DNA of 64,000 bases, from the NCBI RefSeq assembly GCF_032854445.1, contig NC_088304.1, positions 36,281,108 to 36,345,107 on the forward strand. Reading direction: 5' to 3'. Source of the DNA: Liolophura sinensis (Eukaryota; Mollusca; Polyplacophora; Chitonida; Chitonidae). The notes under the pieces are model-generated. The model did not search any database, was not told the origin of the DNA, and saw only the letters and a list, made by a program, of their open reading frames with translations. How positions within the stretch are numbered: position 1 is the first letter of the stretch; every line of letters starts with the position of its first letter. The position numbers were made by a program, and so were the translations under genes. Shown in pieces: positions 48,601 to 57,989 of the stretch.

Positions 48601-48768
48601 TCAAACTCAAAACTCCTCTATTATGGTTTTTTATGGAGTTTAAAACATGTTAACAACATGGCACGCATTAAAACAATCGGCATTTTGTCAGATAAACTTA
48701 CCATCTACACCACAGACGACATATATCACTGGCAGAAGGAAGACGATATCCCGGTATGCCAGGCTCAT
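39640..48768 (-). CDS. Secreted C-type lectin-like protein with two Cys-rich C-terminal modules (7 exons)
   Basis: Reconstructed exons: 48702-48768, 45332-45598, 43077-43259, 42097-42177, 41639-41800, 40155-40211, 39640-39794. All junctions are GT-AG, all internal boundaries have phase 1, and the total is 972 bp, or 323 residues. Exon 1 is a signal peptide (MSLAYRDIVFLLPVIYVVCG). Exons 2-3 form a long-form CTLD with six cysteines: DWCNSLEGW, GNFCYTVHQRSLAWSAAVSD then CENKGGQLF, VWTGA, EPICLTVD, GTWDKEKCSKVFPYVCEH. The EPN/QPD and WND motifs of calcium-dependent sugar binding are not present, so ligand binding may be non-canonical. Exon 4 is a Thr/Pro linker. Exon 5 has CVNECPTNIPMSKKCCIYDC. 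Exon 6 is a second linker. Exon 7 has CARFCSQNNCCEMFNHFPHE then TCALYC and the stop. Likely secreted; function (immunity, shell or mucus) is inference. The exon 2 donor (gtgaca) is the weakest junction. Confidence 0.85.
40457..40508. repeat. Inverted plus direct repeat of gtaattcagaaaa
   Basis: Arms 40457-40469 and 40475-40487 are perfect 13-bp inverted copies with a 5-nt loop. A third, direct copy follows at 40496-40508. Intronic in the lectin gene (intron 5). Confidence 0.9.
41110..41400 (+). repeat. R1 dispersed repeat, near full length
   Basis: agcagcgacgacagagtggt, gtcaatttaccttagttatg, tcctaactgttcatgtaaat, gttagacgtcactggtctag, aaaatgctgtgttgtcatgg. Lies in intron 5 of the lectin gene, opposite to the gene. 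Confidence 0.75.
42478..42660 (+). repeat. R1 dispersed repeat, 5' part
   Basis: atacagcatagagagaaaaa, cggcctcctgtcagtttgcc, ttctaactgttcatgtaaat, acacgccccctcgtac. Lies in intron 3 of the lectin gene. Confidence 0.72.
43600..45300. other. Lectin intron 2 sequence, nothing recognised
   Basis: Frames at 44061-44270 (-) and 44414-44602 (+) have no family motif and are not splice-compatible with the lectin exons. Confidence 0.4.
45828..46549 (+). mobile_element. Ty3/Gypsy 5' LTR
   Basis: Matches the reverse complement of 61514-62271 over its length, with some indels. The 3' end is gggtcgtaaca, giving the terminal TAACA that pairs with TGTTA at the intact partner's start. The 5' few bases are degraded here. 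A polyadenylation-like aataaa occurs near 46433. It lies in intron 1 of the lectin gene, antisense to it. Confidence 0.85.
46553..46570 (+). promoter_or_regulatory. Primer-binding site, tRNA-Pro-like
   Basis: tgggagcttgtccggga starts 3 bases after the LTR end. It begins with TGG (complement of CCA) and differs by about two or three bases from the well-known tRNA-Pro primer site tgggggctcgtccgggat. Confidence 0.65.
46670..47620 (+). pseudogene. Ty3/Gypsy gag, decayed
   Basis: First frame 46670-46870: MSDFKLNEFMEGPDHDIFDV, ending in a stop. A Lys/Glu-rich repeat stretch follows (46920-47110). The main frame 47165-47533 has MPPKFDVARNIRLLPQFRET and DKYFLQFEKIAQNL, then AMDIYTELSTEQAADYDFVK and YELVPEAYRQKFRNFEKRDQ. 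This is the capsid region I recognise from metazoan Gypsy gag proteins. After 47533 the frame breaks. No protease, RT or integrase follows; the sequence passes directly to a 3' LTR scrap. Confidence 0.82.
46920..47110 (+). repeat. Short tandem repeats in gag (gaaagattgtttaaag)
   Basis: At least five imperfect copies of about 22-27 bp built from gatgaaagattgtttaaag. Encodes Lys/Glu-rich sequence where in frame. Confidence 0.85.
47645..47687 (+). mobile_element. Ty3/Gypsy 3' LTR remnant (last about 43 bp)
   Basis: gctatctctttataatacag followed by acagtttgggtcgtaaca repeats the LTR end at 46512-46549. With the gag just upstream, this shows a deletion that joined gag to the end of the 3' LTR. 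Confidence 0.85.
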
Positions 48769-49450
48769 CCTTGCAAGACAGTTCTCCCTTAAATGATGGT
48801 TGTAGCTCGTTGCGAGGGAAACACGTCTACCAGAACTGAATAATTCATGACTGTAAACTTGCGGTTACCATTAGTTATATCTTCCGGAGGTATACAGGTA
48901 GATATTTGGCTGATGTCGATAATTTTAACGACCAATCCCACATATCTACCCGTGCATCCGAAAAAGGTCATTATATAATGAGTTTATTATTAATAAGAGC
49001 ATTGTTTACACCGAGAACTGAGAAAACTATCCACACAATATATAAGTGTGTTCGTGGCTCACTCTCACCTTGTCGGTAAGATCACGTAGTGCTTACTGTG
49101 GTAAAATATTTATCGCAACTCCTAATATTACTTTTAACGTGATACATCTTCCGCTCTATCTATGAAAAGATATTTATTGAACGAAAGTATACATAGAGAG
49201 TAAAATATAAAAAAGGGATGAAAATATTTTAAGGAGAGCAGGATTTCAGCCAAAACACAGCGATGGAAAGTTTCCACAGTATTTAGAAATCAACATCTGA
49301 ATTCATACCAGTAAACATCATTAAAAGGGTTAGGCATATTTATCATTTGTGAAACAATTAGTATAAATTTTTAACGTAGACTGAATTCTAATAGTGTGTC
49401 ACAGAGTGTATAAGAAACATCGTGCAATGCACTTATAACCTCTTGACATT
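48520..49450 (-). repeat. Lectin-side copy of the inverted duplication
   Basis: Partner of 12360-13060. Includes intron 1 start, exon 1 and the upstream region. A TATA-like ttatataatg (minus strand, about 48970) and further sequence are present here but not in the 12.8-kb copy. Confidence 0.88.
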
Positions 49451-49791
49451 GATCGCGAATGAATGAAATGCATGCTGTTTTAATATGTGCGGTTGTCTCC
49501 AAGTGACAATCCATAAAACATTAGCCTAAAATATGTATGTACCTTTCACTGGAGACCAACAGCAACCCGGATAGCCCCTGTGGTAGGAAAAGTATAATTA
49601 AAGGGACACCTGATGCTTATTAATGTTCATGTAAAGGTGGTCAACAGCGGAGAAGCTTGGCTTTAACTGTTTAAGGCACATGTTTACACCTAACTAGCAT
49701 AAAATAACCCTGATGTCCTGGTAAACATAGATGGAGTTCACTGAAAATCATTCGGGTTTTACTCTCAACATCGGCCAATACTGGCTAGGGA

Positions 49792-49950
49792 TTCATGTTT
49801 GGTGTCTTCGGCAATGATACTTCAGTGGTGGCATGGGACTCCTCCTGCGACAGTAAGACACAGTATACATGTATATGTACACACCTAATCACTCGTCGAC
49901 TTCATATGACATAAAAATTATTAAGAACGACGTAAAACCTCCAGCCTATA
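49792..49950 (+). repeat. SINE-B 3' fragment
   Basis: ggtgtcttcggcaatgatac, gtatacatgtatatgtacac, then aagaacgacgtaaaacctcc. Confidence 0.75.
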
Positions 49951-50214
49951 TGCACAACATAGAAAACGAACGTGTCCGGACACCGCCATTTATATGGGAC
50001 GCAGAAGAATCCCTCCCGCGCTGATACATTCAGCTGGTTGTAAGTTTTCAGACAGTTTAGGGTTACGGTGTGCAAATGGAAGAAACTGTATGTTTGGGTT
50101 TGTCAGATGGTGATCACAATATGAATTGAGCGTCCTAGAGAGCAGGAAGATAATTGGGCTGAATGGAGAACCGGTGTTCCAGGGCATTAAACCACAGACG
50201 TGCTTTTCTTGTGA

Positions 50215-50262
50215 ATAGCACTATGGTTTATTCCAACTGTTCATGTAAACAGATATGTCTAG
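50215..50262 (+). repeat. R1 fragment
   Basis: atggtttattccaactgttc and atgtaaacag match the middle of R1. Very short. Confidence 0.45.
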
Positions 50263-50549
50263 ATATCCTCAATATACTGTGTTCTCGTCACATTCAACAC
50301 AATGTAAATGTGTGGGAATAAACGTATGTAGACCATCTAATAAGGCTGTCATAGTTTATTAGAAGTTGGTGGGCGGAGGTGTGAGAAGTGAGGGAGAAAC
50401 AACAAAAAAACCCTGCAATGTACAACAAAATAAACACCATATGTACTCACAGTTATTTAATGTTCTAACATGAAAAAGCATTTCATATATACACACAATT
50501 CAGACTTACATCAGTCCATGAGAACAAGAAGTCACTTCAGTAGTATGCA

Positions 50550-50770
50550 AAGTATAGGTTCTGGCGACACCCCCCTACCCCCCCCCCCCCCGCCCCCATC
50601 TTGGGGCCCTCCCCATAACAAATAGAGGCTCCCAACCCCCATTCCCTGAACACCCTCACCCTGGCAAATAGGGGCTCCCAGCCCCATCTCGAGGCGTATA
50701 TACACTATAGGTTCTGGCGCACCCTCCCCTTGGGGCCCTCCCCAGAACAAATAGAGGCCCCCAGCTCCCC
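50550..50770. repeat. C-rich tandem block (153-bp offset) at the GC island edge
   Basis: tataggttctggcg recurs at 50553 and 50706, and ttggggccctcccca followed by aacaaatagagg recurs with it. It includes a C14 run at about 50579. Strongly G-rich on the minus strand. Confidence 0.8.
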
Positions 50771-51490
50771 CGCGGAAGATCTGGCGGCTATCGAAATTTC
50801 ATATTAGAGAGACATCGCAACTAGGCATACGGCGATATTGCACAACGGCGCGTACAATGACCAATCACCAAGAAGCACGAGCACCACGGGAGGAGTATGA
50901 GACGCTCATAGGCGTGCGGCCCAGGTACCCACGGTCCCGCATTGCCTTGGAAGAATTGCAGGGGTTCCTCGGCTGGGAAGCAAGACAACATGCCAAAGAG
51001 TCTCAATAATTGCCGGTGGCTTCTCATCGGCTCCACGGAGCTCTGTGGTAAGAGTTGTCTAGGGGAGTACTGCGGCTTCCACCTATACCGTCTGCGGAAA
51101 GGTCCTGGCACCCAGCCATGTAATCGCCGTGGTCGGGGCGTTAAAAACCAATTTCGGCTTTGCGGGGCCTGTGGATATCATAATGTCCAGACGCGTGAAA
51201 GGCAGCGGAGGCGCAAGGCTTTCTTGGACGAGTTCAAACGGCTGGCGGCTATCGAAATTTCATATTAGAGAGACACCATTAGGTATACGACGATATTGCA
51301 CAACGGCGAGTACAAATAGCTGACGGCTATCGGAATTTCATATTAGTGAGGCATCGCCACTAGGCATACGGCGCGTATGAGGCACCATCAAAAAACGCGA
51401 GCACTACGGGAGGAGTTTGAGACGCTCCTAGGTGTGCGGCCCAAGTACCCACGGTCCCGCAATGCCTTGGAAGAATTGCAGGGGATCCTC
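50770..51490 (+). repeat. Repeated head segment of the viral-type element
   Basis: ctatcgaaatttcatattag begins at 50777, 51249 and (one mismatch) 51329, each followed by a variant of gaga/tgaggcatcgc and ggcatacg. The segment at about 50860-50975 (gcacgagcaccacgggagga; tacccacggtcccgcattgc) recurs at about 51395-51490 as the start of the polymerase ORF. The Cys-rich ORF lies between the two. Confidence 0.85.
50990..51268 (+). CDS. Small Cys-rich (zinc-binding-like) protein of the adintovirus/Polinton-like element
   Basis: Open frame running from about 50942 to the stop at 51268. The first residues are an out-of-frame copy of the polymerase head, so the true start is probably the ATG at 50990 (MPKSLNNCRWLLIG). 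It carries a Cys/His-rich stretch: LCGKSCLGEYCGFHL, then PCN, then CGAC. It is basic (RERQRRRKAFLDEF). I associate this type of Cys cluster with proteins next to PolB in related elements, but have no name for it. Function unknown; zinc binding is inferred from Cys spacing. Confidence 0.45.
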   Translation: MPKSLNNCRWLLIGSTELCGKSCLGEYCGFHLYRLRKGPGTQPCNRRGRGVKNQFRLCGACGYHNVQTRERQRRRKAFLDEFKRLAAIEISY

Positions 51491-52381
51491 GACAGGCATA
51501 AAACGGCTGTGACTGAGTGGAAGCGGCTGCAAGACAGCAAGAACTCCCAAAGTAACGAGGAGTTGAAGCAAGACAACAAGAACTTCCTCAGTAACGAGGA
51601 GTTGGATGAATTGCTAGGTGGAATACAGGGTGAAAAGAAACTAGAATTCATTAACACCGGCAGGGCCATAAGGAATCTCCTCCGGGTCTCGCAGATGGGC
51701 GTACCTGAAGGTGTTTGGATGGACCCCGTAGCCTTCTTAGAAGAAATTCGAGCCAGTATTCACCAGAAGCTAGAAGAAGAGATCCTGGAACTCAACGGGG
51801 TTAAGTTCCAACTAGGCCTCAGGGTTCAGCTGCGAAAGGCCCACGCCGATGGCAGTGAAGAGTATACCAGCCTAGTACTCCGCAGCAAAAAGGGGGCCCT
51901 CTTAGAGGTCGGTGACATTGACGGGGCTCTAGATAAGGTCTTCCCCACCATCCAGGAGGCGCTAGAAAAATGGACGCAGCGAGGGTCAGGGTGGGCTGTA
52001 AATAGCGTGCAAACACTCTGGCTTGACATTGCAAGGTATCAGCCGCTGAGAGGCGGGTCCTACATCCCCCTACCTGCAGCTGTGAGTAACAAGAAAGCAG
52101 TTATCAACGTGAAGAACAAAGACGACGACTGCCTCCGATGGGCACTCCGGTCTGCCTCATTTCCAGCCGCCCGGGACCCTCAGAGACCAACAAAGTATCC
52201 CACCAACGATGGTGTTCAATTTGGGGGGATCGACGCCCCCACGCCCATCTCTCAGTTCCCTAAAGTGGAGGAAAAGAACGATCTCGCCATCAACGTGTTC
52301 GGGTGGGACAAGGGTGTGATCGTGCACCGTCTCAGCAAGCAGCCCGGCGACAACGCCCCGAATCAATCTGCTGCTGATTGA
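51377..52381 (+). pseudogene. N-terminal part of protein-primed family-B DNA polymerase (endogenous adintovirus/Maverick-like)
   Basis: 334-codon open frame starting ATGAGGCACC. The first about 90 residues are helical and charged. Residues about 95-230 are a domain of unknown role. From INVKNKDDDCLRWALRSA onward it matches the conserved N-terminal block of PolB proteins in adintovirus/Maverick-like elements (also YPTNDGVQFGGIDAPTPIS, LAINVFGWDKG). The frame is closed by a stop at 52381, while conserved sequence carries on in another frame, so a frame break lies in about 52340-52390. GC content is visibly higher than the flanks. Confidence 0.75.
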
Positions 52382-52384
52382 GAA

Positions 52385-53664
52385 GGCAGGTAAATTTCGT
52401 TATACGTGGATAAAAGACCTCAATCGGCTCCTATACCAAGAAAGTAAGGCGCCAAATCGCAAACACTTCTGCGAGCGTTGCCTACACGGCTACAAAAGGG
52501 AGGACCTGCTCGAGGCGCAAAAGCTAGAATGCCGAGGGATTGGCCAGACGGCGGTGAGGGTGAAGATGCCCCAGGAGGGGGAGAACAAGTTCTCCTTCCA
52601 GAACCACCACAAACAGCTACCGGTTCCGTTCAACATATATGCCGACTTCGAGGCTCTGACCAAAAAGGTTGAACGCCCGCCGCCCAGCCCCACAGAGAGC
52701 AGCACTCAAAAAACTCAGCACCACGAGCCCTGCAGTTACTGCTATGTTGTGGTGCGTTGCGACGGTCACACAAAACGCCCCGTGGAATACAGAGGCCCTA
52801 ACGCGACGGAACACTTCCTCAGACCTCTCCAACAGGAGGAGCGGGAAATCAAAAATGTCAACCCTATAGCTATGAGGATGACTCCCCAGGACTGGCAGGC
52901 CCACAACAACGCCACAACCTGTCACGTGTGTGAGAAGCCTCTAAGCGTCGATTCTGTGCGCGATCGCTGCCATATCACCGGCAAGTACAGAGGCGCGGCC
53001 CATAACGTATGCAACCTAAAGTTGCGGCTGGGTCCCAAGACAGCCATACCGGTAGTCTTCCACAACCTACGGGGCTACGACGGGCACCTCCTGATGCAAG
53101 CCATAAGTAAGGTGGAGGGCCGCATCTCCTGCATCCCCAACAACACGGAAAAGTACATCTCCTTCTCGCTGGGGCAGCTCCGCTTTTTCGACAGCGTTCA
53201 ATTCTTACCGGCTTCCCTTGACAATCTGGTAGAGGTCAACAAACCTGAGGCTTTCCACATCACAGCCCGGTATGAGCCTGCCGAAGAAAAACGTAAGTTA
53301 CTCATGCGCAAAGGCGTCTACCCCTATGAGTATATGGACTCCTGGGAACGCTTCGACGAGTCCAGCCTCCCACCTAAAGAGGCTTTCTACAGTAAGCTCA
53401 AAGTCTCAGGCATTAGCGATGAGGGCTACATCCACCCTAAACAGGTATGGAAGGTATTTGACTGCACCAATCTGGGAGACTACACAGACTTTTACTGCCG
53501 CACAGACGTGCTCCTGTCGGCTGATATGTTTGAGGCCTTCCGGAAAACTACGGCAGTATGGATTGGACCCCGCTCACTACTTTACGAGCCCAGGTCTCTC
53601 GTGGGATGCGTTAAAAAACTTTGCAAGAAACGATCTGAACCGGAGGCGAACGTCCTGTGTTTGA
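52385..53664 (+). pseudogene. Exonuclease region of the same PolB, truncated before the palm
   Basis: Continuation in a second frame to about 53560. It shows Exo I (NIYADFEALTKKV, with D and E), a zinc/HNH-like insert (CHVCEKPL; DRCHITGKYRGAAHNVC), Exo II (VFHNLRGYDGHLLMQAI) and Exo III (YCRTDVLLSADMFEAF). Near 53560 the frame changes again; the alternative frame has FTSPGLSWDALKNFARND, the entry to the polymerase domain. Homology ends at about 53650, so the palm motifs and the rest of the enzyme are absent. Dead remnant of a viral or virus-like element. Whether it is adintovirus or Maverick is not decidable without capsid genes, none of which are here. Confidence 0.78.
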
Positions 53665-53759
53665 CACTTAGCTTGAGCATGTAATAAGATTGTGTCTGCT
53701 ATCCACTATATCAGTAGTAATGCTCATGGGACTGACAAACGAAGGGTCCTACCGTGCGA

Positions 53760-55545
53760 AAGGTACTTGGTGACCTTTCAAGCGTCATTGTTGCTGCGGG
53801 CAACTCCTAATAATGCTATATTCGCCTTCGAGAGTTATTATGATCAGGTTCTCGTAGGGGAAATAAATGTTACAACAACAGCTGCCACAAAATCAACATT
53901 TTGCATATCGACCTATACTTTGGAGGAACTAATAGAGCCAGAGGTCTCCGTGCCTTCTCGTTACACCGATATACAATTTTACTGGATTCCAAAAATGCAT
54001 CAACCCCCACACAAAACTCAATTTATTCCGGCGTCAAGAGGATTTACAACCAAACTGAATGTACTATCTTAACGACTTAAGTATAGTCATGATGGATAAA
54101 GTACTGCTGGGAAAAATCAGACGTCAAATCTATGTGGATTCTTTAGAACTTCAAACCTGTCACTGAAGAGCTAGACACTCAAATACCCGAACCGTGTAAG
54201 AGCATCTATACACTTTTTACTACTATTCCTCTCATATAACCATTCCGCTCAAAGTTTTAATTGATAGAATTTTATCACTATTTAAATCGTATCAATATTT
54301 AATAATACTGGTCACCGCTACATTAACGTAAAAGGCAACAAAGCCATCTTTCCAGTTCCAGTACATACAAGGGTTAACGTTTTTTCTATTATGAATACGA
54401 TTACATGCCAGCTTTCAGAGTGCCAGCTTTCAAACAATCTCTATATAACAAACATTGTGAAAGATATATATCTTCCTTTGCTGGATTTAAAGGGGACCCG
54501 AGATTCTGCAGATGGTACATCTTACTTGGACCTATATTTGTACAAAGACCAAAACGGTTTCGTCTCTCGGAAACTCTACGACAACAGGGATAGTTTCAGT
54601 TTTGACATTGTAAATTATCCTTACTTAGATAGCAATGTTCCGAAGGGTTCTGCAAATGACGTGTACATACCTCGCCCTTTAGCATTTGTTAGATCCTGCG
54701 TGTTGTGAGATTATCTCTCGTCTCTCGGAAACTCTACGACAACAGGGATAGTGTCAGTTTTGACGTTGTAAATTATCCTTACTTAGACAGCAACATACCG
54801 AAGGGTTCTGCAAATGACGTGTACATACCTCGCCCTGTAGCATTTGTTAGATCCTGCGTGTTGTGAGATTATCTCTCGTCTCTCGGAAACTCTACGACAA
54901 CAGGGATAGTGTCAGTTTTGACATTGTAAATTATCCTTACTTAGACAGCAACATACCGAAGGGCTCTGCAAATGACGTGTACATACCTCGCCCTGTAGCA
55001 TTTGTTAGATCCTGCGTGTTGTGTGACTATTTCAGTCACAAGTTATTACTACAAAAGTTAGTGTGTCAAGATTATTCCATCAAACGCCTTCACTCCAAGT
55101 TTCTAAGTTTTATCATGAGTGTAAATAAATATATACATAGTGTCCAGAATCTTTGGCGCTCTGCTTCATGACTGTGGCTAATTTCGCTTAACCCGGAGCA
55201 GTATATTCATCGTGTTGAATTAGATCGACGATTCGGATATATGAGCAGCTGCAATCAAAGCGCAATACATATTTTATTTCCGACAACTGATATTCTAGCA
55301 TGGTACACGGTTTGAATACAGATTTCACTCAATCGCCTACAACATAGCTTGCGTATTTCCGACATCACTGAAAACTGACGAGTGCTTTTCTCTTCTGTCT
55401 TATTTTCATAATTTGTATCCTTTCTGATCTCTTTGGTACTTTGTGTTATACGTCGTTTTTGGGAATTGGCCTTGCGATTATTGGCCCGGAACGTCTTCAT
55501 TAGTTGATGGCTGGTGTATGAATGTCTGTTTCGACGCATAGATCC
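53760..55545 (+). mobile_element. Penelope-like RT element, copy 5 (most complete order)
   Basis: Plus strand. N-terminal part at 53692-54072 (FESYYDQVLVG, STYTLEELIE, QFYWIPKMHQPPHKTQFIPA). The RT core is largely decayed. The C-terminal part at 54391-55171 has SYLDLYLYKDQNGFVSRKLY, DIVNYPYLDSNVPKGSANDV and AFVRSCVL, and later CQDYSIKRLHSKFLSF. A 3' noncoding block at 55250-55540 matches 2460-2700 inverted. It directly abuts the viral-type element. Confidence 0.75.
54561..55030 (+). repeat. 158-bp tandem triplication inside the RT element
   Basis: Units start at 54561, 54719 and 54877 (cgtctctcggaaactctacg), spaced exactly 158 bp, with few differences. Units 1 and 2 end in a stop after RSCVL; unit 3 reads on into CDYFSHKLLL. 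158 is not a multiple of three. Confidence 0.97.
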
Positions 55546-55549
55546 AATG

Positions 55550-57250
55550 GGGCATCATTGCAAGGCCGTCCCCTTCATGCACAGCAGGTCGCCTGACGAT
55601 GAAGTTCAGTCCATTCCAAAGAACCTTTTTTGAATAGTTCAGTACACAGTCGTCATCTTTAGATCTAAGTAAACAATCGTCATAGCGGAACCAAATTTCC
55701 GAAGTTTATATCACAGATTACTTTATCTTCCAAGAATTAATTCTAGCATGGGTATTACACAGCCTTGAATTTTGTTCGCATGGAGGTTGCATCATGATTT
55801 AGCTGGTTCAAAACCACTTAATGCATTAGTGGATTTGAGTAAATTGGCCTATATAAATTTAATATAAGTTGATTTGCAAGTTCTATGAGATCTATGAGAT
55901 TTGGTGCTGTATATTTCTAAAAACTAACAAGCCTCTCACCAGTCCGATGCCTACGAGTTTAAGTTCATCCTGTGCTCAAGATAAGACTTCATGTGTATAT
56001 TTTCTTTGCCACTATAGACATCATTATCACATAAACTGCCTCTTTGGACCAACGTTCTTCACATGTCTACACATATGTTCACAACCTGAATTTTCACAAT
56101 TGTTTTCAAAGTGAACAGTATAAGGGTACTAAAATGAAACACAAATAATTTACCAGAGCATCTATGCAAGTTTGCATAAAGTTACGATATGTTCTTTTTC
56201 TTTGCACAATGTGCAATTCAGAACTCATAAATAGAAAAATTGTGTGCGCCAATCTTCATGAAAAAGGCTCAAATCATACGAACTCGTTATTGTCACGTTT
56301 AAGTACCAGAACATAAAAGATAATTTACCTGTCCTGCAAGTAAAAAAAGGGAAGGATAGCTGTAAAAGAAGCGCTTCTTTGTGGAACTCATGTGGACCCT
56401 CTTCCAAGCCCCCACCTCCACCCCCCGACACCCTGATGGTATTAGAGAATGTACCACTGTATCCCTACTCCTTCTTATTCTTTCTGCCCTCGTGTTATCG
56501 ACGTGATGGGAATAAAGCCATTCTCTGGCACAGGTGTGTGTTGCTCCTGGTACAGTCGGCTGGAGATATAACACTGGCCGGCTGGCCTCAATAACCCCAA
56601 GACCAACCCTTAATGTCAAAAAATTAAGCCATTTAAAAGATTACCTACATTTAGATTTTGCAGCACATAACTTTAGCCGCTTACAAACTACATCATGAAT
56701 TTAGATATTCAGTATATTCATCAAGAATCGGCTGAACACGTCCACAAAAAGCTATGATAAAGATTACGAAGAGTCAGTGCTGATCTACATTTACCTGTAT
56801 CTAATGTCTTAAGAGAATCCTGGAATGATGTTCCTAGACATTCCATATTCTTCTTATTTGTGATGAACATACCAAGTCACTGTGTGACCTCATGGCAGCG
56901 CCGTGGACATGTCCAAGATGGTGCCTGGCATTCACATCCTTCAGTAGAAAACATTGTCCACAAGAATCTGTTTTACAATGAATATATCGTAATTAAGATG
57001 AATATAATATAATTCTGGTTTGCAAATCCGAAAATTCTGAAGATGTTGGTCGGATGTTACACGGGTTAACCTTTGTTGCTCTATGTTGTGAATATGGGAA
57101 GAATATATTATTCTTCAAGGACAGCAAAATAGGCGCTGTGTAAATACAAGTACATAAATATATACACAGATGGAGAGAGAGAAATGGTAAAATATAATTG
57201 AAAGCAATGAAAAATATGTATGGAAAAGGAGATCTGAAATACATTGAGCA
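55550..57250. other. No recognised gene
   Basis: Frames at 55869-56114 and 56225-56619 lack motifs. A C-rich stretch (ccccacctccaccccccgac) lies at 56410. Confidence 0.35.
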
Positions 57251-57257
57251 ACCACAA

Positions 57258-57473
57258 TCACATTGATACATACACTGTGTAGTCTTCAAGATATCTGTAA
57301 TGCTTCTTGTCGATTCCAGTTTTGTCAACATTTGATTTTGAAGTCAAATGACCCTGAGAAATTCCAAACCTATTCAAGGTTGAAGACACTTTCTGGAGCA
57401 ACTCAGCTCCACACAAATGGCAGCCTGCGAAGATAAAACTGGTGAAGCGACACCAAAGACATCTTGGCACATC
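57258..57473 (-). CDS. Possible terminal exon, zinc-ribbon-like, family not recognised
   Basis: On the minus strand a strong acceptor (acctgtttcccttcag) precedes base 57473, and the frame runs open to a TGA at 57258, 71 codons. It begins DVPRCLWCRF, then GCHLCGAELL, giving two CxxC pairs 15 residues apart, as in small zinc ribbons. It continues TLNRFGISQGHLTSKSNVDK and YRYLEDYTVYV. No low complexity, no repeat match in the window. Upstream exons were not found. It could be a pseudo-exon. Confidence 0.35.
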   Translation of the reverse strand, partial: DVPRCLWCRFTSFIFAGCHLCGAELLQKVSSTLNRFGISQGHLTSKSNVDKTGIDKKHYRYLEDYTVYVSM

Positions 57474-57668
57474 CTGAAGGGAAACAGGTATGAAAATGTA
57501 TATGGATTTACTACCAATTTAGTCTCGCCACTGAAAGTTATAAAGATAATTTATCAACTACCTGCACAACAGCTGCATGTCAAACATTTATGAACTCAGT
57601 GTCAAATGTTATAGATGGTTATCATTTGACACCAAATAAATATAAGTACAGATAAAATGAATAATAGA

Positions 57669-57961
57669 CCGCTTCGGTGGCCTAATGGCTAGGGTGTCCG
57701 CCTCGAAGTCTGGACACCTGGGATCAAACCCGGCTTGGGTCATACCCAAGACCACAAATGACACTTGCTGCTGCCTCGCTTGGCGCTCAGCACTGAGAGG
57801 TTAGAGCAAGGAAACAGGACTAGTTGGCCCGGTGTCAGTATAATGTGACAGGGTGTCAAGTCTGGTGTCTTCGGCATGATTTTTCAGTGGCTTCAACTCG
57901 TGGAAGAAATGGACTCGTCCTGCCACAAGAAGACACAGTATATGTACACACACCTAATGAT
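57669..57961 (+). repeat. SINE-B with intact tRNA-like head
   Basis: A-box ggtggcctaatggctagggt, B-box gggatcaaacccggct, body gcctcgcttggcgctcagca and ggaaacaggactagttggcc. The 3' tail is missing where it meets the RT element. Confidence 0.88.
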
Positions 57962-57989
57962 TCTGTCAAATGAAGTGTCATTTGTTTTC

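Noticed and set aside
50532-50750. Minus-strand Gly-rich frame
   Set aside because: It reads through a C-rich tandem block; composition only.
55250-55540. 94-codon minus frame
   Set aside because: It lies antisense in the 3' noncoding block of the RT element, which recurs at 2460-2700 without this frame being kept.
57669-57740. tRNA-like sequence with gatcaaacccgg B-box
   Set aside because: Head of SINE-B; the body follows immediately and the same head recurs at 20896.
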